Assembly: GCA_002323995.1 (NCBI GenBank)
Contig: DCQY01000024.1
Location: forward strand, 37,359 to 44,089
Direction: 5' to 3'
Origin: Akkermansiaceae bacterium UBA1506
GTDB taxonomy: Bacteria; Verrucomicrobiota; Verrucomicrobiia; Verrucomicrobiales; DEV007
DNA: 6,731 nt
Both the position numbers and the translations under genes were made by a program. Of this stretch, positions 1 to 6,432 are shown piece after piece. The notes under the pieces were generated by a model. It worked only from the letters and a program-made list of their open reading frames with translations. It was not told the DNA's origin and made no database searches. Positions within the stretch are counted from its first letter, which is position 1. The number at the start of each line of letters is the position of its first letter.

Positions 1-57
1 CGCGCGATTCAAAATCGCGTTTCTACGGAAGTGCGGGTTCGATTCCCGCCGCCGGTA
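1..57 (+). tRNA. tRNA-Leu (anticodon CAA), 3' part, cut by the window edge
   Basis: This is the 3' portion of a class II tRNA that decodes UUG. The anticodon stem CGCGA (3-7) pairs with TCGCG (15-19) around the 7-nt loop TTCAAAA (8-14), which places the anticodon CAA at 10-12. A long variable arm follows, with the stem TTC/GAA (21-23 with 28-30), as expected for leucine tRNAs. The T stem GCGGG/CCCGC (33-37 with 45-49) encloses the loop TTCGATT. The 3' acceptor strand is CGCCGGT (50-56), with discriminator A at 57, the leucine identity base. CCA is not encoded, so it must be added after transcription. The D arm and 5' acceptor strand lie outside the window. Confidence 0.93.
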
Positions 58-65
58 TTTTTTTT
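58..65 (+). terminator. T-tract directly after tRNA-Leu, possible transcription end
   Basis: Eight consecutive T residues follow the tRNA discriminator base. There is no separate hairpin, so this would be an intrinsic terminator only if the tRNA's own T arm and acceptor fold served as the stem. It may simply be the processed 3' trailer. No plus-strand gene follows, which fits transcription ending here. Confidence 0.35.
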
Positions 66-182
66 GACACCCGCTCGGAAGCTGATCAAAAAGGTATTTC
101 TTTTGACTCTTACTTCGAATCAGGGACGACAAACTCTGAAAAGGTGGCCTTACCCCATGGAGTTCCTTGCGACCTGCTAAGT

Positions 183-1865
183 TCAGCCCCGCTGCTGCTG
201 ACGAATGTTGATGAGATCTTTCATGACATGCCCAAGCGATTCAGACCAATCTGCGGTTCCGAAAGCATCGTGAAGCGTCTTGTAGATCCGGTAGAGTTCC
301 GAATAGACGACCTCGTTCTCCGGGATAGGCGTGTATTCCACATCCCGCATCTTGCAGCAATTCGCCTGTATTTCAGCGATTGAAACCTCACCCCCACAAG
401 CAGCACCAAAAATTGCGGCGCCGAGAGCACAAGTCTGATCACTGGCCGCTACTCGCAAGGGCCGACCAAGAATATCGGCGTAAATCTGCATGAGAGTATC
501 ATTTTTCACGGCCAGACCTCCGGTATTGACCACCTCATCAATCTTGATGCCGTATTCCTCCATCCGGTTAATGATGGTAAGCGCCCCGAAGGCGGTCGCC
601 TCAATCAGCGCCCGATAGATCTCGTGTGCTTCCGTATGCAACGTCTGACCTAGAATCATACCACTGAGACGCACATCGGTCAGGATGGTGCGATTGCCAT
701 TATTCCAATCCAGCGCCATAAGGCCCGTCTCACCAGGTTTCTGTTCGCGAGTGCGCTTTTCCATTTCGATGAATTTCTCATCTTGCGTCGCCCCGTAAGA
801 ATCGGGAACGAGATGATTCACAAACCAGAGAAAAATATCCCCAACCGCAGACTGACCTGCTTCGATACCGTAATGCCCCGGAAGCACCGATCCATCCACC
901 ACTCCACAAACTCCAGGAACATTTCCCAGTCTCTCACTATTTGGCACGACGGTGATATCGCAGGTACTGGTTCCAAGAATTTTGACGAGCGTTCCAGCTT
1001 TGCCCCCTGAACCAACGGCACCGTGGTGCGCATCAAAAGCCCCCACCGCCACCGGAATCCCGGCAGACAATCCAAGCCGGTTGGCCCACTCCAAGGTGAG
1101 GCTTCCCGCCTGCTCTAACGAAGTATCGGCGTGGTTGTAGAGTCGGTCGCGAAGGTCAGCAAGTGCCGGATCAAGACTTTCGAGGAACTCTTTGTCAGGA
1201 AGCCCTCCCCATTCTTCGGAGTAAATTGCCTTATGGCCTGCAGCGCACACGCTTCGTTTAACTTCAGAGGGTTTATCATTTCCGGTAAGAACAGCAGGCA
1301 GCCAGTCACAGTGTTCCACCCACGAGTAGGCTGCCTCAAAGACACCGCGATCAACCCTGAGGCAGTGCCAGATCTTACTCCACCACCACTCGCTAGAATA
1401 GGTTCCGCCGCATTTTGCGAGATACTGCGGTCGATCCTTTGATGCCTTTCCGGTGATATCAGCAGCCTCCTGGTGAGCAGTATGATCTTTCCACAACCAG
1501 ACGTAGGCATTGAGATTATCTTTAAAATCATCTTTCAGCGCCAACGGAATGCCAGCCTCGTCCACCGGAATAACGGTGCTCCCTGTGGTGTCGATACCGA
1601 TACCCATGACATCAGCAGCATCAAAGTCTGGATTGCTTTTCCTTGCCTGCGCTAATGCTCCGGTGATGATCTCAACCATACCGTCGAGATAGTCTTGAGG
1701 GTTCTGGCGAGCCACGTTCGGATCAGCCGGATCCGTAAGGATGCCCAAGTTGCCCGAGGGGTAGGGAAAAACAACGGAACCAAGCTCCTTACCTGAATCA
1801 ATGTCCACCAATAGTGAACGACAGGAATTGGTTCCGTAATCAAGGCCTAAAGCATAACGACTCAT
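183..1865 (-). CDS. araB: L-ribulokinase (FGGY-family carbohydrate kinase)
   Basis: AraB phosphorylates L-ribulose to L-ribulose 5-phosphate with ATP, the second step of bacterial L-arabinose use, in the cytoplasm. From the ATG at 1865 the protein has 560 residues, close to the family's ~560-570. It opens with MSRYALGLDYGTNS, the N-terminal FGGY phosphate-binding loop (residues 8-14). Ribulokinase hallmarks follow in order: IDTTGST (~91-97), WLWKDHTA (~123-130), YSSEWWW (~156-162), WVEHCDW (~182-188) and GAFDAHHG (~275-282), whose Asp is the likely catalytic base. Next come GTSTCD (~298-303), EAGQSA and the C-terminal GGLAVKN (~449-455). In-frame starts upstream (TTG 1901, ATG 1889, ATG 1871) would add a tail absent from E. 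coli AraB, and none has a ribosome-binding site; nor does the ATG chosen. The gene is flanked by a convergent tRNA and a divergent DUF177 gene, so it appears monocistronic, without araA or araD in view. Assignment to ribulokinase rather than another FGGY kinase is secure from motifs; the start is less certain. Confidence 0.93.
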   Translation of the reverse strand: MSRYALGLDYGTNSCRSLLVDIDSGKELGSVVFPYPSGNLGILTDPADPNVARQNPQDYLDGMVEIITGALAQARKSNPDFDAADVMGIGIDTTGSTVIPVDEAGIPLALKDDFKDNLNAYVWLWKDHTAHQEAADITGKASKDRPQYLAKCGGTYSSEWWWSKIWHCLRVDRGVFEAAYSWVEHCDWLPAVLTGNDKPSEVKRSVCAAGHKAIYSEEWGGLPDKEFLESLDPALADLRDRLYNHADTSLEQAGSLTLEWANRLGLSAGIPVAVGAFDAHHGAVGSGGKAGTLVKILGTSTCDITVVPNSERLGNVPGVCGVVDGSVLPGHYGIEAGQSAVGDIFLWFVNHLVPDSYGATQDEKFIEMEKRTREQKPGETGLMALDWNNGNRTILTDVRLSGMILGQTLHTEAHEIYRALIEATAFGALTIINRMEEYGIKIDEVVNTGGLAVKNDTLMQIYADILGRPLRVAASDQTCALGAAIFGAACGGEVSIAEIQANCCKMRDVEYTPIPENEVVYSELYRIYKTLHDAFGTADWSESLGHVMKDLINIRQQQRG

Positions 1866-1994
1866 GGCCATGGATATAGGGGAATCCATCGAGAGGCGCA
1901 ATCGTCGAATGTCAATTATTGTTCAAAAAAGTTCTCTGAGATCCAGGGTTCAATTTGCATTGGAGGCAATCCACCGTTTCCATAGAAAAACATC

Positions 1995-2468
1995 ATGGAA
2001 ATCTTTATTTCAGAGATCCCTGAAGATGGCCTTACTCGTGAAGGGACTCTTCCGCCTTCTATCTTTGACCTCCCTCCAACCGACAGTATTCGGCCGACGG
2101 GAGCGATTACCTACAAGGCCAATATTTTTCACTTTGATGGAGTGGTTACCTTCGGCGGCCAACTTAATGGGGACTTCCAACTTGAGTGCGCCACCTGTCT
2201 CGAATACTTCTCATACACAGCGAACTTCCCGAAATGGGCTTCTGACCTCGAGCTTGAAGACGGCCAAGAAAGCTTTGATCTTGCGAAAATAATACGTGAG
2301 GACTTCCTTCTCGACCTTCCCCCTTCCCCACGCTGCGACGAACTTGTTGAGGGACTCGTTTGCCCCAAGGCGCACTATGTCGTGAAGATCCAGAAACCTT
2401 TGGAAGAAGAGCCTGTTCAGGATAGACGCGACAATGCCTGGGGCGCGCTGGATGATTTGAAAGACTGA
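1995..2468 (+). CDS. DUF177 / YceD-family protein (putative large-subunit rRNA accumulation protein)
   Basis: This 157-residue protein belongs to the YceD/DUF177 family, whose E. coli member is linked to 23S rRNA accumulation and whose gene is normally followed by rpmF (ribosomal protein L32). Family features seen here are a beta-rich N-terminal half, the motif CATCLE (C65, C68), the later block LDLPPSPRCDE (~107-116) with C114, then GLVCPK with C123. The acidic C-terminal tail ends DNAWGALDDLKD, the usual 'W-x-x-L-x-x-L-K' style terminus. The four cysteines could bind a metal, but that is inference. The ATG at 1995 is forced, because an in-frame TAG sits at 1983-1985. A GGAGG lies 28 nt upstream (1962-1966), too far for a normal ribosome-binding site. 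No rpmF follows; the next gene converges 34 bp downstream. An overlapping frame from 1864 to 2292 is longer in places but looks like no known protein. Confidence 0.82.
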   Translation: MEIFISEIPEDGLTREGTLPPSIFDLPPTDSIRPTGAITYKANIFHFDGVVTFGGQLNGDFQLECATCLEYFSYTANFPKWASDLELEDGQESFDLAKIIREDFLLDLPPSPRCDELVEGLVCPKAHYVVKIQKPLEEEPVQDRRDNAWGALDDLKD

Positions 2469-2486
2469 ATCGCGCAATTGGCAGCC

Positions 2487-2510
2487 AGACCTTTTAGTCA
2501 CCTCAGGTCT
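2487..2510. terminator. weak inverted repeat between convergent genes
   Basis: AGACCT (2487-2492) and AGGTCT (2505-2510) form a perfect 6-bp inverted repeat with a 12-nt loop. It lies in the short gap between the DUF177 gene and the convergent ATPase gene, overlapping the latter's stop codon. No U-run follows the stem on either strand, so it is a poor intrinsic terminator. It is listed because it is the only candidate in this gap. Confidence 0.2.
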
Positions 2511-3513
2511 TCCAAGCCACTCGATCAGTCTTTCCACGCCAGGCGACTTTGCCGCGATCGCCCGGTTTTATCATATCTCCGCTCTTGAAGAAACAAAGCC
2601 ATCGGTTCTCGGGCTCATCGTCCGGAATGACAATCACTTCATAAAGATTTCCCATTGGGCGCACACTGGCTACGGTAGTCATATAGCCTTCATCCGCCAC
2701 CTCGCAGGAGATCCAGCGGGCATCCTCTGGCCGCATCCACTTGACTTCACCCGTTACCGCATCAGTAACACTGTTCGCTGGACCAAATCGTTCTGCACAA
2801 TACCGGCTGGCTGGTGATTGGTAGACCTCAGACGGAAGCCCCGTCTGAACCATCCTCCCCCGATCAAGGATCGCTACCCTAGACGCTACAGCAAGCGCAT
2901 CCTCAGGATCATGAGTCACCAGTAGCGCCGTTTGGCCAAGCTGAGTAAGAATACTGCGAATTTCCTCTCTTAATTTTCTTCGAAGTGACGGGTCTAGATG
3001 ACTGAACGGTTCATCAAGGAGGAGCAACCGAGGCTTCGGCGCCAAAGCCCTACCAAGAGCAAGCCTCTGACGTTCGCCACCCGAAAGTTCGTGTGCAAAG
3101 CGCTTTTCTTTTCCGGTAAGATCTACCATCTCGAGAATCTCCGAGATACGAGCTTTCTGAGCTTTGGATTCGAGACTTCGCAACCCGTAAGCAATATTCT
3201 TCCACGCGCTTAAATGGGGGAACAGAGCTCCGTCCTGAAACATCAACCCGAGACGGCGCTTCTCGGGTGGAACCGAATTACCGTTGCCATCTGCGACGAC
3301 TTCACCTTCGAGTAAAACCTCACCTCCATCGGGAACTTCAAGGCCTGCTGCGAGGCGGAGCAAGGTGGTCTTACCGCTTCCACTTTCTCCGATCAGGGCA
3401 AGAATCTCTCCTTGTTCCACGCTGAGCGATAGACTGTCTACGGCTGGACACTGCTGCTGAGCGAAACACCGAGTGACTTCCCGGAAAGAGAGTAAGGGGG
3501 CTGTTTCAGTCAT
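2503..3513 (-). CDS. fbpC: Fe(3+) ABC transporter, ATP-binding protein
   Basis: This 336-residue ATPase of the iron/sulfate/polyamine importer class hydrolyses ATP on the cytoplasmic face to drive uptake through the neighbouring permease. All nucleotide-binding elements are intact: Walker A GESGSGKT (42-49), Q-loop MFQDG with Q93, signature LSGGERQ (143-149), Walker B LLLLDEP (163-169), D-loop SHLD (171-174) and switch histidine in VTHD (H201). Residues ~255-335 form a C-terminal extension like the TOBE-type regulatory domain of FbpC/PotA/CysA ATPases. The ATG at 3511-3513 overlaps the permease stop by 8 bp (ATGACTGA), and the preceding bases show no Shine-Dalgarno match. Translation therefore probably depends on ribosomes finishing the permease. 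Iron specificity is inferred from the binding protein in the same operon, since the ATPase alone would not tell iron from thiamine or sulfate. Confidence 0.93.
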   Translation of the reverse strand: MTETAPLLSFREVTRCFAQQQCPAVDSLSLSVEQGEILALIGESGSGKTTLLRLAAGLEVPDGGEVLLEGEVVADGNGNSVPPEKRRLGLMFQDGALFPHLSAWKNIAYGLRSLESKAQKARISEILEMVDLTGKEKRFAHELSGGERQRLALGRALAPKPRLLLLDEPFSHLDPSLRRKLREEIRSILTQLGQTALLVTHDPEDALAVASRVAILDRGRMVQTGLPSEVYQSPASRYCAERFGPANSVTDAVTGEVKWMRPEDARWISCEVADEGYMTTVASVRPMGNLYEVIVIPDDEPENRWLCFFKSGDMIKPGDRGKVAWRGKTDRVAWKT

Positions 3514-5185
3514 TTAAAGAAGGTTTAACCATCCAGCGGTTCATCACCAATAACCCTATCGCACCGGCGAGCACAATCATCAATGATGGAACTGCGCACG
3601 CTTGAAGCCGCGACTCTTTTGCCAAACTGAACGCCGTGGTCGCCAAGGTTTCGAAATTTGCCGGCCTTAAAATTAATGTGAGTGGAAGTTCTTTAAGAAT
3701 ATCAACAAAAAGCAACATCCCAGCCGCGATTAACGGTCCCTTTAAAAGCGGAAGGTCGACTCTCAGAAAAGTTGCCAAGGGGCCGTGCCCAAGCAGCCTA
3801 GATGCTTCCTCAACTGGTTTACCAATTCGTTCCATCCCAGCGCGCGAGAACTGGAGTGGAATGGCAAAAAATCGCACGACATAAGCGAAGCCAATGACCA
3901 ACAACGAACCGCTCAACAAAGGTATAAAGGGAACGTCCCATCGATCAAAGGTTCCGAAAACAACCAAAACACCGACAGCGATAACGGCACCGGGAGTCGC
4001 ATAGCCGAGTCCAGCTAGGCGATCCATCAGTTTGTGCCTCTGATTTTCGCGCTGTCGAACTGCATAGGCAAATACAGCCGCCAGCAGCGGCATAAAAATA
4101 GCGGTTGCCGCCGCTAGTCCAGTTCCTCTCGCAATCGCTTCCCCCGAGCTGAAAAGGAATCCTGCATCCGAAGCCAAATGAAGCCAAGCCCAACGGACCA
4201 TCTTCCCGAACGGATACAGAAAGCCGATCGCTAAAGGCAGCAGACAGACAAAGGCAGCAAGCCAGCTTCTAAACCCTGACAAACGCACTCTAGCCAGCGG
4301 AGCCGAAGAATCGTCGATCTCAACGTATTGCGCCCTACCTCGCATCAATTGCTCCACTGCTAACAAAATTGCTATAGATACCATCACGATGCTGGCAAGA
4401 CGAAGGGCTGCAACCTTGTCACCCATCCCGAACCACGTGCGGAACATCCCTTCCGTGAGGGTCGGGACACCGAAGAAATGAACAGCTCCATAGTCGTTAA
4501 TAACCTCCATGATGACCAGCGCTACGCCGGCAACCATGCCGGGTCGAGCCATCGGCAGACCAACACGGAAGAAGACCTGCCGCGGCGAATCTCCTAAAAC
4601 TCTAGCCGCTTCCAGCAATGTTCGCCCCTGCTGAGCGAAGGAGGAACGGCAAGCGAGGTAGATGTAGGGATAGAGGACCGCCGCCATCATGACGATGAGG
4701 ATCCCGTAGCGTATGATCGACTCAAAGGTGAGAAAGGTTTCAATACCCCAATTATTTCGGACCCAGATTAAAAATGGAATCGCCGACTCGGATCCCTGAT
4801 AAAAAACGAACGCAGCAACATAGGTTGGAAAGGCCAGCGGCAGCACCAGAGCCCAGCTAAGAATTCTGCGCCCCGGAAATTCAAAGCAGGTCACCAACCA
4901 GGCGGATGGGACCGCCACGAGACAAGCAACCAACGCCACTCCCACAACAAGAATGAGCGTATTTAGCAAATAACCGCCAAGAACGGTCTTTACAAGGTTG
5001 TCCCACGACTCACTTTCCTGCCCGACTTGGATCAGGACAGCAGCGATAGGCAGGCATATTGCGGATACCACAAAAAAAGAAAACGTGCCCCAGCGATCCG
5101 GGCGCCACCGTCGAAACTTCCGCTTTATACCTGAGGCATCTTCAAGCAGGTCTGAATCTGCTTCTGCTGGAAACACGCCGGGCAT
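3506..5185 (-). CDS. fbpB: Fe(3+) ABC transporter, two-domain permease
   Basis: This inner-membrane permease has 559 residues from the ATG chosen here. It is a tandem of two BPD_transp_1 domains, so one chain supplies both halves of the pore, as is usual for FbpB/SfuB iron permeases. A charged, cytoplasmic N-terminal tail (~1-32) precedes the first membrane segment (~33-54). Many hydrophobic helices follow, in two sets separated by a polar linker near residues 280-305. Each half has the cytoplasmic EAA loop that docks on the ATPase: EAARVLGDSP (~192-201) and EASRLLGHGP (~460-469). A TTG lies directly before the ATG, but the GTGAGG upstream is correctly spaced only for the ATG. The gene sits 20 bp after the binding-protein stop and overlaps the ATPase start by 8 bp, which indicates one operon. 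Confidence 0.92.
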   Translation of the reverse strand: MPGVFPAEADSDLLEDASGIKRKFRRWRPDRWGTFSFFVVSAICLPIAAVLIQVGQESESWDNLVKTVLGGYLLNTLILVVGVALVACLVAVPSAWLVTCFEFPGRRILSWALVLPLAFPTYVAAFVFYQGSESAIPFLIWVRNNWGIETFLTFESIIRYGILIVMMAAVLYPYIYLACRSSFAQQGRTLLEAARVLGDSPRQVFFRVGLPMARPGMVAGVALVIMEVINDYGAVHFFGVPTLTEGMFRTWFGMGDKVAALRLASIVMVSIAILLAVEQLMRGRAQYVEIDDSSAPLARVRLSGFRSWLAAFVCLLPLAIGFLYPFGKMVRWAWLHLASDAGFLFSSGEAIARGTGLAAATAIFMPLLAAVFAYAVRQRENQRHKLMDRLAGLGYATPGAVIAVGVLVVFGTFDRWDVPFIPLLSGSLLVIGFAYVVRFFAIPLQFSRAGMERIGKPVEEASRLLGHGPLATFLRVDLPLLKGPLIAAGMLLFVDILKELPLTLILRPANFETLATTAFSLAKESRLQACAVPSLMIVLAGAIGLLVMNRWMVKPSLND

Positions 5186-5189
5186 CAAA

Positions 5190-5195
5190 CCTCAC
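5190..5195 (-). promoter_or_regulatory. ribosome-binding site of fbpB (GTGAGG)
   Basis: On the minus strand the sequence reads GTGAGG-TTTG-ATG. GAGG therefore ends 4 nt before the ATG at 5185 but only 1 nt before the alternative TTG at 5188. The spacing favours the ATG. It is the only recognisable Shine-Dalgarno sequence at a normal distance from any start in the window. Confidence 0.55.
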
Positions 5196-5205
5196 ACTAT
5201 CTCGG

Positions 5206-6231
5206 CTACTCCCAGCCCGCCTCGTTAAATACCTTAATCGCCTCAGCATTAAGATCTCCGAGAACAGAGAAGTTCACATCGTCTGCTTTGAATTCACCCC
5301 ATACCTTTTGACGCTTTGAAAGTGGGACGCCCTCTACGACCGGATATTCAAAGGTGTTTTTTGAGTATAGCGCTTGCACCTCGTCTGACAGAAGGAAGTC
5401 GATAAACTGATTCGCTAAACCGACCTTACTGCTCGCCTTCACAACTCCGAGACCACTGATATTAATGTGGGTTCCCCGTCCATCCTGATTCGGAAAGAAA
5501 ACCTTTACGGCAGCGGCTGCATCGCGATCCTTTTGTTCCTCAGCGGTCTCGAGGATACCTAGGTAATAGGTATTAACGATCGCAACATCGGCAAGGCCAG
5601 CTGCCACAGCACGGATCTGGTCGCGATCACTGCCTTGAGGTGGGCGAGCCATATTTTTGCGAACCCCAGCGGCCCATTTGAGTGCCTTTTCCCGGCCGTC
5701 GGCGTCGATCACGGTAGTGAGTAGAGCCTGATTGTAGCTATTTGTGGAGGAGCGAACGATTACGCGACCCCGCCACGCCTTATCTGCTAGTGCCTCGTAG
5801 GTAGAAAGCTCCGAAGGATCAACACGATCCTTTGAGTGAACGATCACCCGGGCACGTTTTGTCATAGCGACCCAGTGAGAGCCCTTCTCACGCAGGGGAG
5901 GCTGAACTTTTTCAAGCGCCACCTTAGAGGTCATTGGTTGAAGAATCCCGGCCTGATGGGCACGGTGCAAAGTTCCTCCATCCGTTGCCATAAAGAGGTC
6001 GGCAGGAGTATTTTCTCCCTCCTCTTGGAGTCGAACGATCAGCTCGTCTGCCGCCGCCTTAACAACGTTTACCTTGATGCCAGTTTTCTCAAAGAACTTC
6101 GCATGAACCTCTTCGTCAAAAGCATAATGACGCTGAGTATACAGGGTAAGTTCTTTATCTTGCGAATGGCCGGGAAGCGAAAAGGCGGCAGCATACAAGG
6201 CGGTAATGATAATTAATGGATTGAATCTCAT
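5206..6231 (-). CDS. fbpA: Periplasmic Fe(3+)-binding protein of ABC transporter (FbpA/FutA type)
   Basis: This 341-residue extracellular solute-binding protein captures ferric iron in the periplasm and delivers it to the permease encoded just downstream. Residues 1-~23 form a signal peptide (short basic start MRF, hydrophobic core LIIITALYAAAF, then a polar SLPGHSQ region). No lipobox cysteine is present, so a soluble periplasmic form is expected. The mature part starts with LTLYTQRHY (28-36), the typical N-terminus of this family, whose His/Tyr (H35, Y36) is a metal-ligand position. Further likely ligands are Y166 in STNSYNQ and the paired Y222-Y223 in NTYYLG, matching the tyrosine clamp of FbpA/FutA proteins. 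Length is normal. M1 is the only Met before the signal peptide, and it has no Shine-Dalgarno. The gene is first in the fbpA-fbpB-fbpC operon. Ferric iron is the best-supported substrate, though not proven by sequence alone. Confidence 0.92.
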   Translation of the reverse strand: MRFNPLIIITALYAAAFSLPGHSQDKELTLYTQRHYAFDEEVHAKFFEKTGIKVNVVKAAADELIVRLQEEGENTPADLFMATDGGTLHRAHQAGILQPMTSKVALEKVQPPLREKGSHWVAMTKRARVIVHSKDRVDPSELSTYEALADKAWRGRVIVRSSTNSYNQALLTTVIDADGREKALKWAAGVRKNMARPPQGSDRDQIRAVAAGLADVAIVNTYYLGILETAEEQKDRDAAAAVKVFFPNQDGRGTHINISGLGVVKASSKVGLANQFIDFLLSDEVQALYSKNTFEYPVVEGVPLSKRQKVWGEFKADDVNFSVLGDLNAEAIKVFNEAGWE

Positions 6232-6272
6232 TGGGAAGGTCGTGCTTATTGCGAATGAATCTCGTTAGCGGA

Positions 6273-6300
6273 TTGAAATAACCCTCTATCTGGGTATTAA
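6273..6300 (+). promoter_or_regulatory. candidate sigma-70-like promoter for glnS
   Basis: TTGAAA (6273-6278) matches the -35 consensus at five of six positions. TATTAA (6295-6300) matches the -10 consensus at four of six, across a 16-bp spacer. Transcription would start near 6307 and give a leader of about 125 nt before glnS. The small inverted repeat ACCC/GGGT (6281-6284 with 6292-6295) lies in and at the edge of the spacer and could be chance. No comparably good promoter was found for the divergent fbp operon in this 201-bp gap. Confidence 0.33.
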
Positions 6301-6397
6301 TCAAATGAGAAGATAGTGCATTTCGTCGCCACCCTTGAACCGAAACTTCTCGAGCGATCTCGTTGCAGCGAAGGCAAAAGAGGATAGTTTCCAACTC

Positions 6398-6424
6398 GCG
6401 CTCGACTCTGCACCGAGTTAGCGC
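6398..6424 (+). promoter_or_regulatory. hairpin in the glnS leader, just upstream of the start codon
   Basis: GCGCT (6398-6402) pairs with AGCGC (6420-6424). After a bulged C at 6403, GACTC (6404-6408) pairs with GAGTT (6415-6419), including one G-U pair, around the 6-nt loop TGCACC. The result is about ten pairs with one bulge, ending 8 nt before the glnS ATG, where a Shine-Dalgarno would normally lie. It could affect ribosome access, but no function is shown. Confidence 0.4.
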
Positions 6425-6432
6425 CCCACTCC

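Noticed and set aside
64..69. TTGACA on the plus strand after tRNA-Leu as a promoter
   Set aside because: There is no -10 at a proper distance, and the only thing downstream on this strand would be antisense to araB.
86..106. AT-rich imperfect hairpin between tRNA-Leu and araB as an araB terminator
   Set aside because: The stem is almost all A-T with a bulge and lacks a convincing U-run in the minus-strand direction. It is too weak to call.
1..182. tRNA-Leu 3' end as an integration (att) site
   Set aside because: No repeat of the tRNA 3' end occurs elsewhere in the window, and there is no integrase or other mobile gene nearby.
1887..1915. Perfect TTGACA on the minus strand (1910-1915) as a -35 box for araB
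   Set aside because: No usable -10 sequence lies 16-19 bp downstream (the best, TCGATG, matches only two of six), so I do not call a promoter.
1864..2292. A 142-codon plus-strand frame that overlaps both the araB start and the DUF177 gene
   Set aside because: Its translation resembles no family I know and is rich in Arg and Ser as shadow frames often are. The competing frame at 1995-2468 has clear DUF177 motifs.
6305..6316. Tiny leader frame ATG AGA AGA TAG upstream of glnS
   Set aside because: It would start at or before the predicted transcription start and has no ribosome-binding site; a chance start-stop is the simpler reading.
6342..6391. GAAACT/AGTTTC pairing in the glnS leader as part of a T-box or riboswitch
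   Set aside because: Only six pairs across a long loop, with no T-box consensus, specifier stem or terminator/antiterminator choice visible.
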